The notes under the pieces: generated by a model | What the model saw: only the letters and a program-made list of their open reading frames with translations | Database searches by the model: none | Told to the model about the DNA's origin: nothing | Made by a program: the position numbers and the translations under genes | Origin: Flavobacterium aquariorum | Lineage (GTDB): Bacteria > Bacteroidota > Bacteroidia > Flavobacteriales > Flavobacteriaceae | Direction of reading: 5' to 3' | Assembly: GCF_003254745.1 (NCBI RefSeq) | Contig: NZ_QKXH01000004.1 | Location: forward strand, 280,313-344,312 | DNA length: 64,000 nucleotides | Part shown: positions 56,026 to 64,000 of the stretch, in pieces | How positions within the stretch are numbered: position 1 is the first letter of the stretch | Layout: each line of letters begins with the position of its first letter

Positions 56026-57822
56026 ATGTCAGCAGAAGGTCACGATCACGGACACGATCACGAACACGAACATCACCATAAGGACACATTCATTACTAAA
56101 TATATTTTTAGTATTGATCACAAAATGATTGCCAAACAATATCTGCTTACAGGTATTATAATGGGAGTTATAGGTGTTGGTATGTCTATGCTTTTTAGAA
56201 TGCAATTGGCTTGGCCAGAAGAATCTTTTAAGATTTTCAATATATTACTTGGAGACAAATGGGCTCCAAACGGAGTAATGGCAAACGATATTTACCTTTC
56301 ATTAGTTACTATACATGGAACTATAATGGTATTCTTTGTTCTTACTGCAGGATTAAGTGGTACGTTTAGTAACTTATTGATACCACTTCAAATTGGTGCA
56401 AGGGATATGGCGTCAGGATTCATGAATATGATTTCCTATTGGTTGTTCTTTTTGTCTAGTGTATTAATGGTTTGTTCATTATTTGTGGAATCAGGACCTG
56501 CTAATGCTGGTTGGACAATTTATCCACCTTTAAGTGCACTTCCTCAGGCTATATCTGGTTCTGGTGCAGGTATGACTTTATGGTTAGTTTCTATGGCTAT
56601 TTTCATCGCATCATCTTTAATGGGATCTTTGAACTATGTTGTAACTGTAATTAACTTAAGAACAAAAGGAATGTCTATGACAAGATTGCCTCTTACTATT
56701 TGGGCTTTCTTCGTTACTGCAATTATCGGTATTGTTTCTTTCCCTGTTTTATTGTCTGCAGCATTGTTGTTGATTTTTGACAGAAGTTTTGGTACTTCTT
56801 TCTTCCTATCTGATATTTATATTGCTGGCGAAGTTTTGCATTACCAAGGTGGTTCTCCAGTTCTTTTTGAACACTTATTCTGGTTTTTGGGTCACCCTGA
56901 AGTTTATATTGTAATCTTACCTGCATTGGGGATTACTTCTGAAATTATTGCCACAAATTCTCGTAAACCAATCTTTGGTTATAGAGCGATGATTATGTCA
57001 ATTATTGCAATTGCGTTTTTATCTACAATTGTTTGGGGACACCATATGTTTATTTCTGGAATGAATCCTTTCTTGGGATCTGTATTTACATTTACAACCT
57101 TGTTGATTGCGATTCCATCTGCGGTAAAAGCATTTAATTATATTACTACACTTTGGAAAGGTAATCTTCAAATGAATCCTGCCATGTTGTTTTCGATTGG
57201 TCTTGTTTCGACTTTCATTACTGGAGGTTTAACTGGAATCATTCTTGGGGACAGTACATTAGATATAAATGTTCATGATACTTATTTCGTAGTAGCTCAC
57301 TTCCACTTAGTAATGGGTATATCTGCTCTTTATGGAATGTTTGCTGGAATCTACCACTGGTATCCAAAAATGTTCGGTAGAATGTTGAACAAGAATTTAG
57401 GATATGTTCACTTTTGGGTAACTGCAATCTGTGCTTATGGAGTATTTTTCCCAATGCACTTTATTGGATTAGCTGGTTTACCAAGACGTTACTATACTAA
57501 TACAAACTTTCCGTTATTTGACGATTTACAAAACGTAAACGTCTTGATTACAACATTTGCCTTGATTGGTGGAGCTTTCCAATTAGTATTTTTATACAAC
57601 TTCTTTAGCAGTATTTTCTATGGTAAGAAAGCAGTTCAAAATCCATGGAAATCAAATACATTGGAATGGACGACTCCTGTAGAACACATACACGGTAACT
57701 GGCCAGGAGAAATCCCTCACGTACACCGTTGGCCTTATGATTACAGTAATCCTGCTCATGAAGAGGATTTTGTACCTCAAACGGTTCCAATGAAAGAAGG
57801 AGAAGTAGTTTTACATCACTAA
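56026..57822 (+). CDS. ctaD: Cytochrome c oxidase subunit I
   Basis: The 598-residue protein has the heme-copper ligands: His in TIHGTIMVFFVLTAG, the HPEVYIVILPALG loop with the His-Tyr pair, HH in TIVWGHHMFISGM, and TYFVVAHFHLVMG with the heme a3 and heme a His. The N-terminus is a striking His/Asp/Glu stretch (GHDHGHDHEHEHHHKD) that may bind copper. It ends the operon, and a terminator follows; no subunit III gene lies in the window. Confidence 0.97.
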   Translation: MSAEGHDHGHDHEHEHHHKDTFITKYIFSIDHKMIAKQYLLTGIIMGVIGVGMSMLFRMQLAWPEESFKIFNILLGDKWAPNGVMANDIYLSLVTIHGTIMVFFVLTAGLSGTFSNLLIPLQIGARDMASGFMNMISYWLFFLSSVLMVCSLFVESGPANAGWTIYPPLSALPQAISGSGAGMTLWLVSMAIFIASSLMGSLNYVVTVINLRTKGMSMTRLPLTIWAFFVTAIIGIVSFPVLLSAALLLIFDRSFGTSFFLSDIYIAGEVLHYQGGSPVLFEHLFWFLGHPEVYIVILPALGITSEIIATNSRKPIFGYRAMIMSIIAIAFLSTIVWGHHMFISGMNPFLGSVFTFTTLLIAIPSAVKAFNYITTLWKGNLQMNPAMLFSIGLVSTFITGGLTGIILGDSTLDINVHDTYFVVAHFHLVMGISALYGMFAGIYHWYPKMFGRMLNKNLGYVHFWVTAICAYGVFFPMHFIGLAGLPRRYYTNTNFPLFDDLQNVNVLITTFALIGGAFQLVFLYNFFSSIFYGKKAVQNPWKSNTLEWTTPVEHIHGNWPGEIPHVHRWPYDYSNPAHEEDFVPQTVPMKEGEVVLHH

Positions 57823-57839
57823 AATTTCAAAATTATATA

Positions 57840-57870
57840 AATGCCTTTCATTATTGAAAGGCATTTTTTA
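57840..57870 (+). terminator. Terminator of the act/cta operon
   Basis: AATGCCTTTCA pairs exactly with TGAAAGGCATT around TTAT, followed by TTTT. Confidence 0.92.
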
Positions 57871-57902
57871 TATAAAATGATTACTTTTTTTACCTTTACC
57901 TC

Positions 57903-58925
57903 ATGAATGAAAACTTAGATCCAACAAATAATAATTTTAGTTCCGAAGAACTGGATATTGAAAAGAGATTGAGACCATTATCGTTTGATGATTTTGCGGG
58001 TCAGGATCAAGTATTGGAAAATCTTAAGGTTTTTGTTGCTGCTGCCAATCAAAGGAAAGAGGCTCTTGATCACACTCTTTTTCACGGGCCTCCTGGTTTG
58101 GGTAAAACGACTCTGGCCAATATTTTGGCAAATGAATTAGAAGTAGGTATCAAAATTACTTCCGGACCTGTTTTGGATAAACCGGGTGATTTAGCTGGAT
58201 TGCTTACAAATCTTGAAGAGAGGGATGTTCTGTTTATTGACGAGATACACCGTTTAAGTCCTATAGTCGAAGAGTACTTATATTCGGCTATGGAAGATTT
58301 TAAGATCGATATCATGATTGAATCTGGACCTAATGCGAGAACGGTTCAAATCAATTTAAATCCTTTTACGCTAATCGGAGCAACTACCCGTTCTGGTCTT
58401 TTGACTGCTCCTATGCGTGCTCGTTTTGGTATTTCGTCAAGATTGCAATATTATACTACGGAACTTTTGACTACAATTGTGGAGCGAAGTGCCATGATTT
58501 TCAAAATGCCGATTACTATGGAAGCCGCAATAGAAATTGCCGGTAGGAGTAGAGGGACACCTCGTATTGCGAATGCATTATTGCGTCGTGTTCGTGATTT
58601 TGCTCAAATAAAAGGTAACGGAACCATTGATATTGAAATAGCGCGATATGCCTTAAAAGCATTGAATGTAGATGCCCATGGTCTGGACGAAATGGATAAC
58701 AAAATTTTGAATACCATAATTGATAAATTCAAAGGAGGGCCCGTTGGTTTGTCCACATTGGCAACCGCCGTATCCGAAAGTAGTGAAACTATCGAGGAAG
58801 TTTATGAACCTTTCTTGATTCAGGAGGGTTTTATTATGCGTACGCCTAGAGGGCGTGAAGTAACGGAAAAAGCTTATAAGCATTTAGGAAAAATCAAAGC
58901 CAATATTCAAGGTGGATTATTCTAA
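57903..58925 (+). CDS. ruvB: Holliday junction DNA helicase RuvB
   Basis: RuvB drives branch migration with RuvA. The 340-residue AAA+ protein has [19 protein letters not shown], the Walker A loop [16 protein letters not shown], Walker [12 protein letters not shown], and sensor regions [19 protein letters not shown] and [18 protein letters not shown], with the C-terminal winged-helix [14 protein letters not shown]. No ruvA or ruvC is next to it. It is followed by a repeat copy. Confidence 0.97.
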   Translation: MNENLDPTNNNFSSEELDIEKRLRPLSFDDFAGQDQVLENLKVFVAAANQRKEALDHTLFHGPPGLGKTTLANILANELEVGIKITSGPVLDKPGDLAGLLTNLEERDVLFIDEIHRLSPIVEEYLYSAMEDFKIDIMIESGPNARTVQINLNPFTLIGATTRSGLLTAPMRARFGISSRLQYYTTELLTTIVERSAMIFKMPITMEAAIEIAGRSRGTPRIANALLRRVRDFAQIKGNGTIDIEIARYALKALNVDAHGLDEMDNKILNTIIDKFKGGPVGLSTLATAVSESSETIEEVYEPFLIQEGFIMRTPRGREVTEKAYKHLGKIKANIQGGLF

Positions 58926-58931
58926 TGGTTA

Positions 58932-59013
58932 GGAGCTATTCCTGCTATCCGTTGCAATCTTTTCTATTTTTAAAGAAAAAATAGAAAAGGATTTTCACTG
59001 CTATCAGGGCTAG
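58932..59013. repeat. Dispersed intergenic repeat, copy C, with strong hairpin
   Basis: Between GGAGCTATTCCTGCTATCC on the left and ATTTTCACTGC-ATC-GGGCTA on the right lies a perfect 13-base stem: CTTTTCTATTTTT (58959-58971) and AAAAATAGAAAAG (58977-58989). The right end matches copy B at 44933-44954 in 20 of 22 bases; the left end resembles the decayed copy at 7799-7840. It follows the ruvB stop and may act as its terminator. Confidence 0.7.
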
Positions 59014-59056
59014 GGCTTTAATAGTGATCAAGATCTTTTATTAAAAATTAGAAGCC

Positions 59057-59977
59057 ATAAACAATAAGTCAAAATACACGCAATTTATAAAATCCGAGGC
59101 CAAGCGTCTTGGATTTTTGTCTTGTGGCATCTCAAAAGCTGGTTTTCTAGAACAGGAAGCTCCTCGTTTGGAAAATTGGCTGAATCAAAATTACAATGGG
59201 CAAATGTCCTATATGGAGAATAATTTTGACAAACGCTTGGATCCAACATTATTGGTCGATGGTGCCAAGAGTGTAGTTTCTCTTTTACTAAACTATTATC
59301 CTTCGGAATTTCAAAATTCAGATTCCTATAAAATATCCAAATATGCTTATGGACAGGATTACCATTTTGTCATAAAGGATAAACTAAAAGAGTTGCTTTT
59401 TTCGATAGAGTCTTATATTGGTGCTGTTTCCGGACGTGCTTTTGTAGATTCTGCTCCTGTTTTGGATAAAGCTTGGGCTGCCAAAAGCGGTTTAGGGTGG
59501 ATAGGTAAAAACAGTAATCTGCTGACTCAAAAAGTAGGTTCTTTTTATTTCATCGCCGAGCTTATTATTGATTTGGATCTAGAATATGATTATGCCGTTA
59601 CAGATCATTGTGGAACCTGTACGGCCTGTATTGATGCTTGTCCAACAGAGGCAATTGTGGCGCCTTATGTTGTGGATGGCAGTAAATGTATTTCTTACTT
59701 CACTATTGAACTTAAAGAGAATATTCCTTCGGATATGAAGGGTAAATTTGATGATTGGGCTTTTGGCTGTGATACTTGTCAAGATGTTTGTCCTTGGAAT
59801 CGTTTTTCAAAATCTCATAATGAACCTTTGTTCAGTCCCAATCCCGAATTACTTTCGATGTCCAAAAAAGATTGGATCGAAATAACCGAAGAAACTTTTA
59901 AAATCGTATTTAAGGATTCTCCTCTTAAACGATCAAAATTTCAAGGAGTAAAACGAAATATTCTTTTCTTAGAATAA
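59057..59977 (+). CDS. queG: Epoxyqueuosine reductase QueG, non-canonical start
   Basis: QueG completes queuosine synthesis in tRNA, using cobalamin and two [4Fe-4S] clusters. The visible core has [41 protein letters not shown] and [11 protein letters not shown]. The first in-frame ATG/GTG/TTG is TTG at 59117, inside the conserved region [15 protein letters not shown]. The frame is open back to TAA at 59042-59044 and encodes [20 protein letters not shown], which looks like the normal QueG N-terminus. The likely start is therefore ATA at 59057 (306 residues); if only standard starts are used the protein has 286 residues. Confidence 0.8.
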   Translation: MNNKSKYTQFIKSEAKRLGFLSCGISKAGFLEQEAPRLENWLNQNYNGQMSYMENNFDKRLDPTLLVDGAKSVVSLLLNYYPSEFQNSDSYKISKYAYGQDYHFVIKDKLKELLFSIESYIGAVSGRAFVDSAPVLDKAWAAKSGLGWIGKNSNLLTQKVGSFYFIAELIIDLDLEYDYAVTDHCGTCTACIDACPTEAIVAPYVVDGSKCISYFTIELKENIPSDMKGKFDDWAFGCDTCQDVCPWNRFSKSHNEPLFSPNPELLSMSKKDWIEITEETFKIVFKDSPLKRSKFQGVKRNILFLE

Positions 59978-60157
59978 TATTTCCTTTTTTTGTGATCGTC
60001 TCTATATTATTTTTTTTAGCAGATTATAAAAACGTAAAATTCTGACATTAAATAACTGTATTTTAACGTTTTAATGCGCTTTATGTCGACAAAAGTGTGA
60101 ATTGACGACAAAATATGTAGTTAAACGGAAATTGTTAATAAGTTATTCATAATTATT

Positions 60158-60165
60158 TAGTTTTG
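60158..60165 (+). promoter_or_regulatory. Promoter -7 box of the surface protein gene
   Basis: TAGTTTTG fits TAnnTTTG, with a TTG (60132-60134) 23 bases upstream. The start codon follows after 34 bases. Confidence 0.45.
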
Positions 60166-60199
60166 ACAGACCCAATCTATTGAAACTTAACGACTAATT

Positions 60200-63100
60200 A
60201 TGACAAACTTTACTTGGAAAAGGCTTAACCTTATTAAGCCATTGTTAATTGTTGCTTTATTTTTGTTCAGTAGTCATACTGTTTTTTCTCAATTTTATAC
60301 GACACACTATGTAGCTCCAGCACCATGGCAATACTTTAGTAAGGCTAATGAAATTATCATAGCTACAAATTCTACTACTACAGTAAATATAGCTTTGAAA
60401 AAAAGTGATGGCACTTTAATAACGAATTTGACGGCAATTAAGGGGACACCAGCAGTTTATAGATTTTCAGGACTTCCGAGTGCTTTAGGTGTTCATCCTT
60501 TCAATACAATTGTAAATGCTGCTGGATTAATAATTACTGGTGATGGACCAACTTCAGTTAATTTAAGAAATGTAGCCTCTGATAATTTAGGGTCTGACGG
60601 AAGTGATACCAATATAAAAGGAAATGCATCTTTAACGAGTTTTGGAGACGCAGGAATTGGGGTTCGTTATAGGATAGGATATTACAGGGATGGCGGTTTA
60701 GGTAATTTTGGGGGATTTGGAACTCAATATCCAATTTACACCATTATGGCTATAAATAATGGTACAACAATAAAATTAAATGGTGTAGTTTTAACGACAT
60801 TGAATGCAGGTCAGAGTTATTTATTTCAGGCTGCAATAGGTTCTTTGGTGGAGTCTTCAAGTGGAACAGTTATGAATACTTCTGCAAGAATTGATATGCC
60901 AAGTGGATGCGGGGATGGAGTTTTTGACCAAGTTCCACCAGAATCAGTTTTGGGTTCTGAATATTTTATAGAGAGAGGTAAGGGTAATGATACGGCCGAA
61001 CAAACAACTGTGGTTGCTATAAAAGCCAATACGGTATTAACCATTAATACATTTTCAACAACTGGAACTTTGACTGGTACAGTTACTACTACTCTTGTGA
61101 ATGCAGGAGATTTTTACACATTTAAAAATGGAGTTTCCAATACTCCATTTACAGCGACAAGAGTTTCGTCAACTGAAAATGTAGCTGTTTATTCAGGTAC
61201 TGCACAATCCTGTGAGGTAGATATTTCAGTAATTGCTCCGGTATCGGCCTGTGGAGGCTCAAACTTTATAGAAACCAAAAAATTTAGAGCTTATAATTCT
61301 GCTACTTCATTGCCTTATTTTGGATATGTCCTTTTGAAAGATGCAACAGCTATTGTTGATGTTAATGGGGTTAATATTGAAACTCTTGCGGGGGCAAGAT
61401 ATCAATTAGGTACAACTGGATGGTATTTAATAAATTTTACGGATACACAAATTAGTAGCCCAGATATAATTTCAGTTTCAAGTTCTGCTAAGTTGACAGT
61501 TTCTATTGTCCAACAAGGAGGAGGGTTTTCTATGGCAGGATTTTTCTCTAATTTTGCACAACAGCCCGATGATCCTACTTTGACTTATGTTTCGGGAGGT
61601 GGATGTACTAATAATTCGGCAATTTTATCTACACCATCTGGATTTGCTCCATATCAATGGTATTATAATGGAGTTGCTATTTCTGGAGAAACTTCGAATA
61701 CATATACGGCTACACAGACCGGTTCGTATTCAGTTGCGTCAACTTTAGTTTGCGGGTCTCTGATTCAATCAAGACCGATTATTGTTACTTTATGTACTGA
61801 TCTTGAAGTACTCAAAACAGTTGATACTGCCAATCCTTGTGTAGGTACAAATGTTGAGTTTACAGTAAAGGTGACTAATTTAGGTTCCAATAATGCTTCT
61901 GGTTTATCGGTTAATGATTTATTGCCTTCGGGTTATACTTATATTAGTTCCGTTCCATCGGTTGGAGCGTATAATCCAACTACAGGAATTTGGAGTATAG
62001 GTAATTTAAATAGTGCACAGGTTATTACTTTAAAAGTTTTGTGCAAAGTAAATGCTAGTGGAGTATACTTGAATACGGCTGCTATTCCAGCAGGGAGTCA
62101 ACCAGATAGTAATTCTTCAAACAATTCGGCTAGTATGTCAACTACTCCAATTGTATCACCAACAGCTCTTTCTTTAACAGGGAGTACAATTTGTGTATCT
62201 CCTGGCTCAAATGGCACAATAACTTCAACAACATCAGTAAGCGGAGTAACTTATCAATTGTATAATTCTGGTAACGTTGCGGTACAAAGTGCTAAAGCAG
62301 GAACAGGAACAGGATTAACATGGTCTTCATTGCCCGCCGGAAATGGTTATTATGTTGTGGCTACCAATGCTGCGCTTTGTACTGCAACGAGTGGCACGGT
62401 AAATGTTTTGACTACTCCTAATCCAACAGTTCTCTCTTTAACAGGGAGTACAATTTGTGTATCTCCTGGTTCAAATGGCACAATAACTTCAACAACATCA
62501 GTAAGCGGAGTAACTTATCAATTGTATAATTCTGGTAACGTTGCGGTACAAAGTGCTAAAGTAGGAACAGGAACAGGATTAGCATGGTCTTCATTGCCCG
62601 CCGGAAATGGTTATTATGTTGTGGCTACCAATGCTGCGCTTTGTACCGCAACGAGTGGCACTGTAAATGTTTCAACTACTCCCAATCCAACCATATCCAG
62701 TGCGGGAGCTGACCAAATAGGAGCGACTACATGCGGACTTACTACAGTTACTCTTGGTGCAAATACTCCAACAGTAGGTACCGGTAAATGGACTATTGTA
62801 AGTGGAACGGGTGGATCCTTTGTTTCGGATACCAATCCAACAACAACTTTTTCAGGTACAGCAGGCACAACTTATGTGCTGCGCTGGACAATTTCTAATA
62901 ATCCTTGTACAGACTCTACGGATGATGTTAATGTTACTTTTAATTTGTTCTCTGCAGTTCCGACTATTGATTCTGTTGCGCCAACATGCGCGGCAGTGGG
63001 GACAAGCACGATCAGCAATTACATTGGAACAAACACTTATACTTTCAGCCCTGCGGGTCCAACGGTGGATGCCACGGGATTGGTAAACGGTATGGTATTT

Positions 63101-64000
63101 GGCACAAGTTATACGGTTACCTCAAACAACGGAAGCTGTACTTCGGTGGCTTCGGCCTTGTTCAGTAATCTGGATAAGTTGGTTACCCCGGCGGTTCCTA
63201 CTATTGATTCTGTTGCGCCAACATGCGTGGCAGCGGGGACAAGCACGATCAGCAATTACATTGGAACAAACACCTATACTTTCAGTCCTTCGGGTCCAAC
63301 TGTGGACGCCACGGGATTGGTAAGCGGTATATTACTTGGCACTAGTTATACGGTTACTTCCAACAACGGAAACTGTACTTCGGCGGCTTCGGCTTCGTTC
63401 AGTAATCTTGATAAGTTGGTTACCCCGGTGGTTCCTACTATTGATTCTGTTGCTTCAACATGCGTGGCAGCGGGGACAAGCACGATCAGCAATTACATTG
63501 GAACAAATACTTATACTTTCAGCCCTTCGGGTCCAACGGTGGATGCCACGGGATTGGTAAGTTCAATGGTGTTTGGCACTAGTTATACGGTTACCTCAAA
63601 TAACGGAAACTGTACTTCGGCGGCTTCGGCTTCGTTCAGCAATCTGGATAAGTTGGTTACCCCGGCGGTTCCTACTATTGATTCTGTTGCGCCAACATGC
63701 GCGACAGCGGGGACAAGCACGATCAGCAATTACATTGGAACAAACACTTATACTTTCAGCCCTGTGGGTCCAACGGTGGACGTCACGGGATTGGTAAGCG
63801 GTATGGTATTTGGCACAAGTTATACGGTTACTTCCAACAACGGAAACTGTACTTCGGCGGCTTCGGCTTCGTTCAGTAATCTTGATAAGTTGGTTACCCC
63901 GGTGGTTCCTACTATTGATTCTGTTGCTTCAACATGCGTGGCAGCGGGGACAAGCACGATCAGCAATTACATTGGAACAAATACTTATACTTTCAGCCCT
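60200..64000 (+). CDS. Large surface protein with DUF11 and tandem repeats (3' end outside)
   Basis: The frame runs open for 1267 codons from the ATG at 60200 to the window end. A signal peptide (LLIVALFLFSSHTVFSQ) is followed by an N-terminal region of about 500 residues that I cannot assign. Next comes an Ig-like segment (FAPYQWYYNGVAISGETSNTY, read in part) and a DUF11-like domain (DLEVLKTVDTANPCVGTNVE). Two 88-residue repeats, a PKD-like region and at least five 79-residue repeats follow. Such proteins are usually adhesins or gliding-related cell-surface proteins exported by the type IX system; the C-terminal sorting domain that would prove this is outside the window. Confidence 0.85.
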   Translation, partial: MTNFTWKRLNLIKPLLIVALFLFSSHTVFSQFYTTHYVAPAPWQYFSKANEIIIATNSTTTVNIALKKSDGTLITNLTAIKGTPAVYRFSGLPSALGVHPFNTIVNAAGLIITGDGPTSVNLRNVASDNLGSDGSDTNIKGNASLTSFGDAGIGVRYRIGYYRDGGLGNFGGFGTQYPIYTIMAINNGTTIKLNGVVLTTLNAGQSYLFQAAIGSLVESSSGTVMNTSARIDMPSGCGDGVFDQVPPESVLGSEYFIERGKGNDTAEQTTVVAIKANTVLTINTFSTTGTLTGTVTTTLVNAGDFYTFKNGVSNTPFTATRVSSTENVAVYSGTAQSCEVDISVIAPVSACGGSNFIETKKFRAYNSATSLPYFGYVLLKDATAIVDVNGVNIETLAGARYQLGTTGWYLINFTDTQISSPDIISVSSSAKLTVSIVQQGGGFSMAGFFSNFAQQPDDPTLTYVSGGGCTNNSAILSTPSGFAPYQWYYNGVAISGETSNTYTATQTGSYSVASTLVCGSLIQSRPIIVTLCTDLEVLKTVDTANPCVGTNVEFTVKVTNLGSNNASGLSVNDLLPSGYTYISSVPSVGAYNPTTGIWSIGNLNSAQVITLKVLCKVNASGVYLNTAAIPAGSQPDSNSSNNSASMSTTPIVSPTALSLTGSTICVSPGSNGTITSTTSVSGVTYQLYNSGNVAVQSAKAGTGTGLTWSSLPAGNGYYVVATNAALCTATSGTVNVLTTPNPTVLSLTGSTICVSPGSNGTITSTTSVSGVTYQLYNSGNVAVQSAKVGTGTGLAWSSLPAGNGYYVVATNAALCTATSGTVNVSTTPNPTISSAGADQIGATTCGLTTVTLGANTPTVGTGKWTIVSGTGGSFVSDTNPTTTFSGTAGTTYVLRWTISNNPCTDSTDDVNVTFNLFSAVPTIDSVAPTCAAVGTSTISNYIGTNTYTFSPAGPTVDATGLVNGMVFGTSYTVTSNNGSCTSVASALFSNLDKLVTPAVPTIDSVAPTCVAAGTSTISNYIGTNTYTFSPSGPTVDATGLVSGILLGTSYTVTSNNGNCTSAASASFSNLDKLVTPVVPTIDSVASTCVAAGTSTISNYIGTNTYTFSPSGPTVDATGLVSSMVFGTSYTVTSNNGNCTSAASASFSNLDKLVTPAVPTIDSVAPTCATAGTSTISNYIGTNTYTFSPVGPTVDVTGLVSGMVFGTSYTVTSNNGNCTSAASASFSNLDKLVTPVVPTIDSVASTCVAAGTSTISNYIGTNTYTFSP
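62160..62687 (+). repeat. Two tandem 264-bp coding repeats
   Basis: The 88-residue unit (starting PTALSLTGSTICVSPGSNGT, second copy PTVLSLTGSTICVSPGSNGT) occurs twice with a few base changes. Unit starts are 264 bases apart. Confidence 0.88.
62957..64000 (+). repeat. At least 4.4 tandem 237-bp coding repeats
   Basis: The 79-residue unit starting VPTIDSVAPTC begins at 62957, 63194, 63431, 63668 and 63905; the last is cut by the window end. Copies are nearly identical. The bases here are visibly richer in G and C than the rest of the gene. Confidence 0.93.

Noticed and set aside
62802..63879. Series of overlapping reading frames of 60-94 codons in other frames over the tandem repeats
   Set aside because: They repeat every 237 bases because the DNA does, and they lie over the long open frame that has a signal peptide and recognisable domains.
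62957..64000. CRISPR-like regular repetition
   Set aside because: The 237-base period is fully repeated with no unique spacers and keeps one reading frame, so it is protein repeat coding.

Overview
The window is a 64 kb chromosomal piece of a low-GC member of the Bacteroidota, almost certainly a Flavobacterium or close relative. The evidence is the Bacteroidota -7 promoter box (TAnnTTTG) in front of many genes, an alternative complex III plus cytochrome oxidase operon of the Flavobacterium type, a TonB-dependent receptor under a TPP riboswitch, DUF2723, DUF3127 and DUF4301 proteins, and a very large repeat-rich surface protein. The species cannot be fixed from sequence alone. There is no rRNA operon, CRISPR array, transposase or prophage.

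Layout. 1-3.8 kb: end of a DUF4301 gene, ribosome rescue factor arfB, then a TPP riboswitch and a probable thiamine TonB receptor. 3.8-10.1 kb: a Rieske-like lipoprotein, greA, a HIT protein, a transglutaminase-like protein, a histidine kinase, a flavin reductase-like protein, a DUF3127 protein and aat. 10.2-17.5 kb (minus): the thiamine operon thiS-thiC-thiE2-thiD-thiE-thiG-thiH-thiF under a second TPP riboswitch. 17.6-21.5 kb: tag with a lipoprotein, an exported Ppx/GppA-like protein and an MFS transporter. 21.9-24.8 kb (minus): rplM-rpsI-rpsB-tsf. 25-29.8 kb: a LacI regulator, a small secreted protein and polA. 30-32.8 kb: a two-component system flanked by two paralogous secreted Lys-rich peptides. 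32.9-39.8 kb: a metallophosphoesterase, a cysteine-less thioredoxin, a polysaccharide deacetylase, a giant DUF2723 membrane protein, tRNA-Gln and a universal stress protein. 40-45.8 kb: rimP-nusA-infB and an MTA/SAH nucleosidase. 45.8-57.8 kb: a SPOR protein and the respiratory operon actABCDEF-ctaC-ctaD. 57.9-60 kb: ruvB and queG. From 60.2 kb to the window end: an unfinished surface protein with DUF11-like and 79-residue tandem repeats.

How it works together. Thiamine uptake and synthesis are both tied to TPP sensing. The act/cta operon encodes a quinol-to-oxygen chain. rplM-rpsI-rpsB-tsf, rimP-nusA-infB, greA, aat and arfB serve translation and transcription. The most interesting non-textbook signals are regulatory. 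Both Lys-rich peptide genes flanking the two-component system carry the same promoter layout, CTTCATTT-N3-CTTCATTT-N8-TAnnTTTG. Both greA and rimP-nusA-infB have terminator-like hairpins directly after their promoters. Two diverged copies of a structured element keep their stems by compensating base changes.
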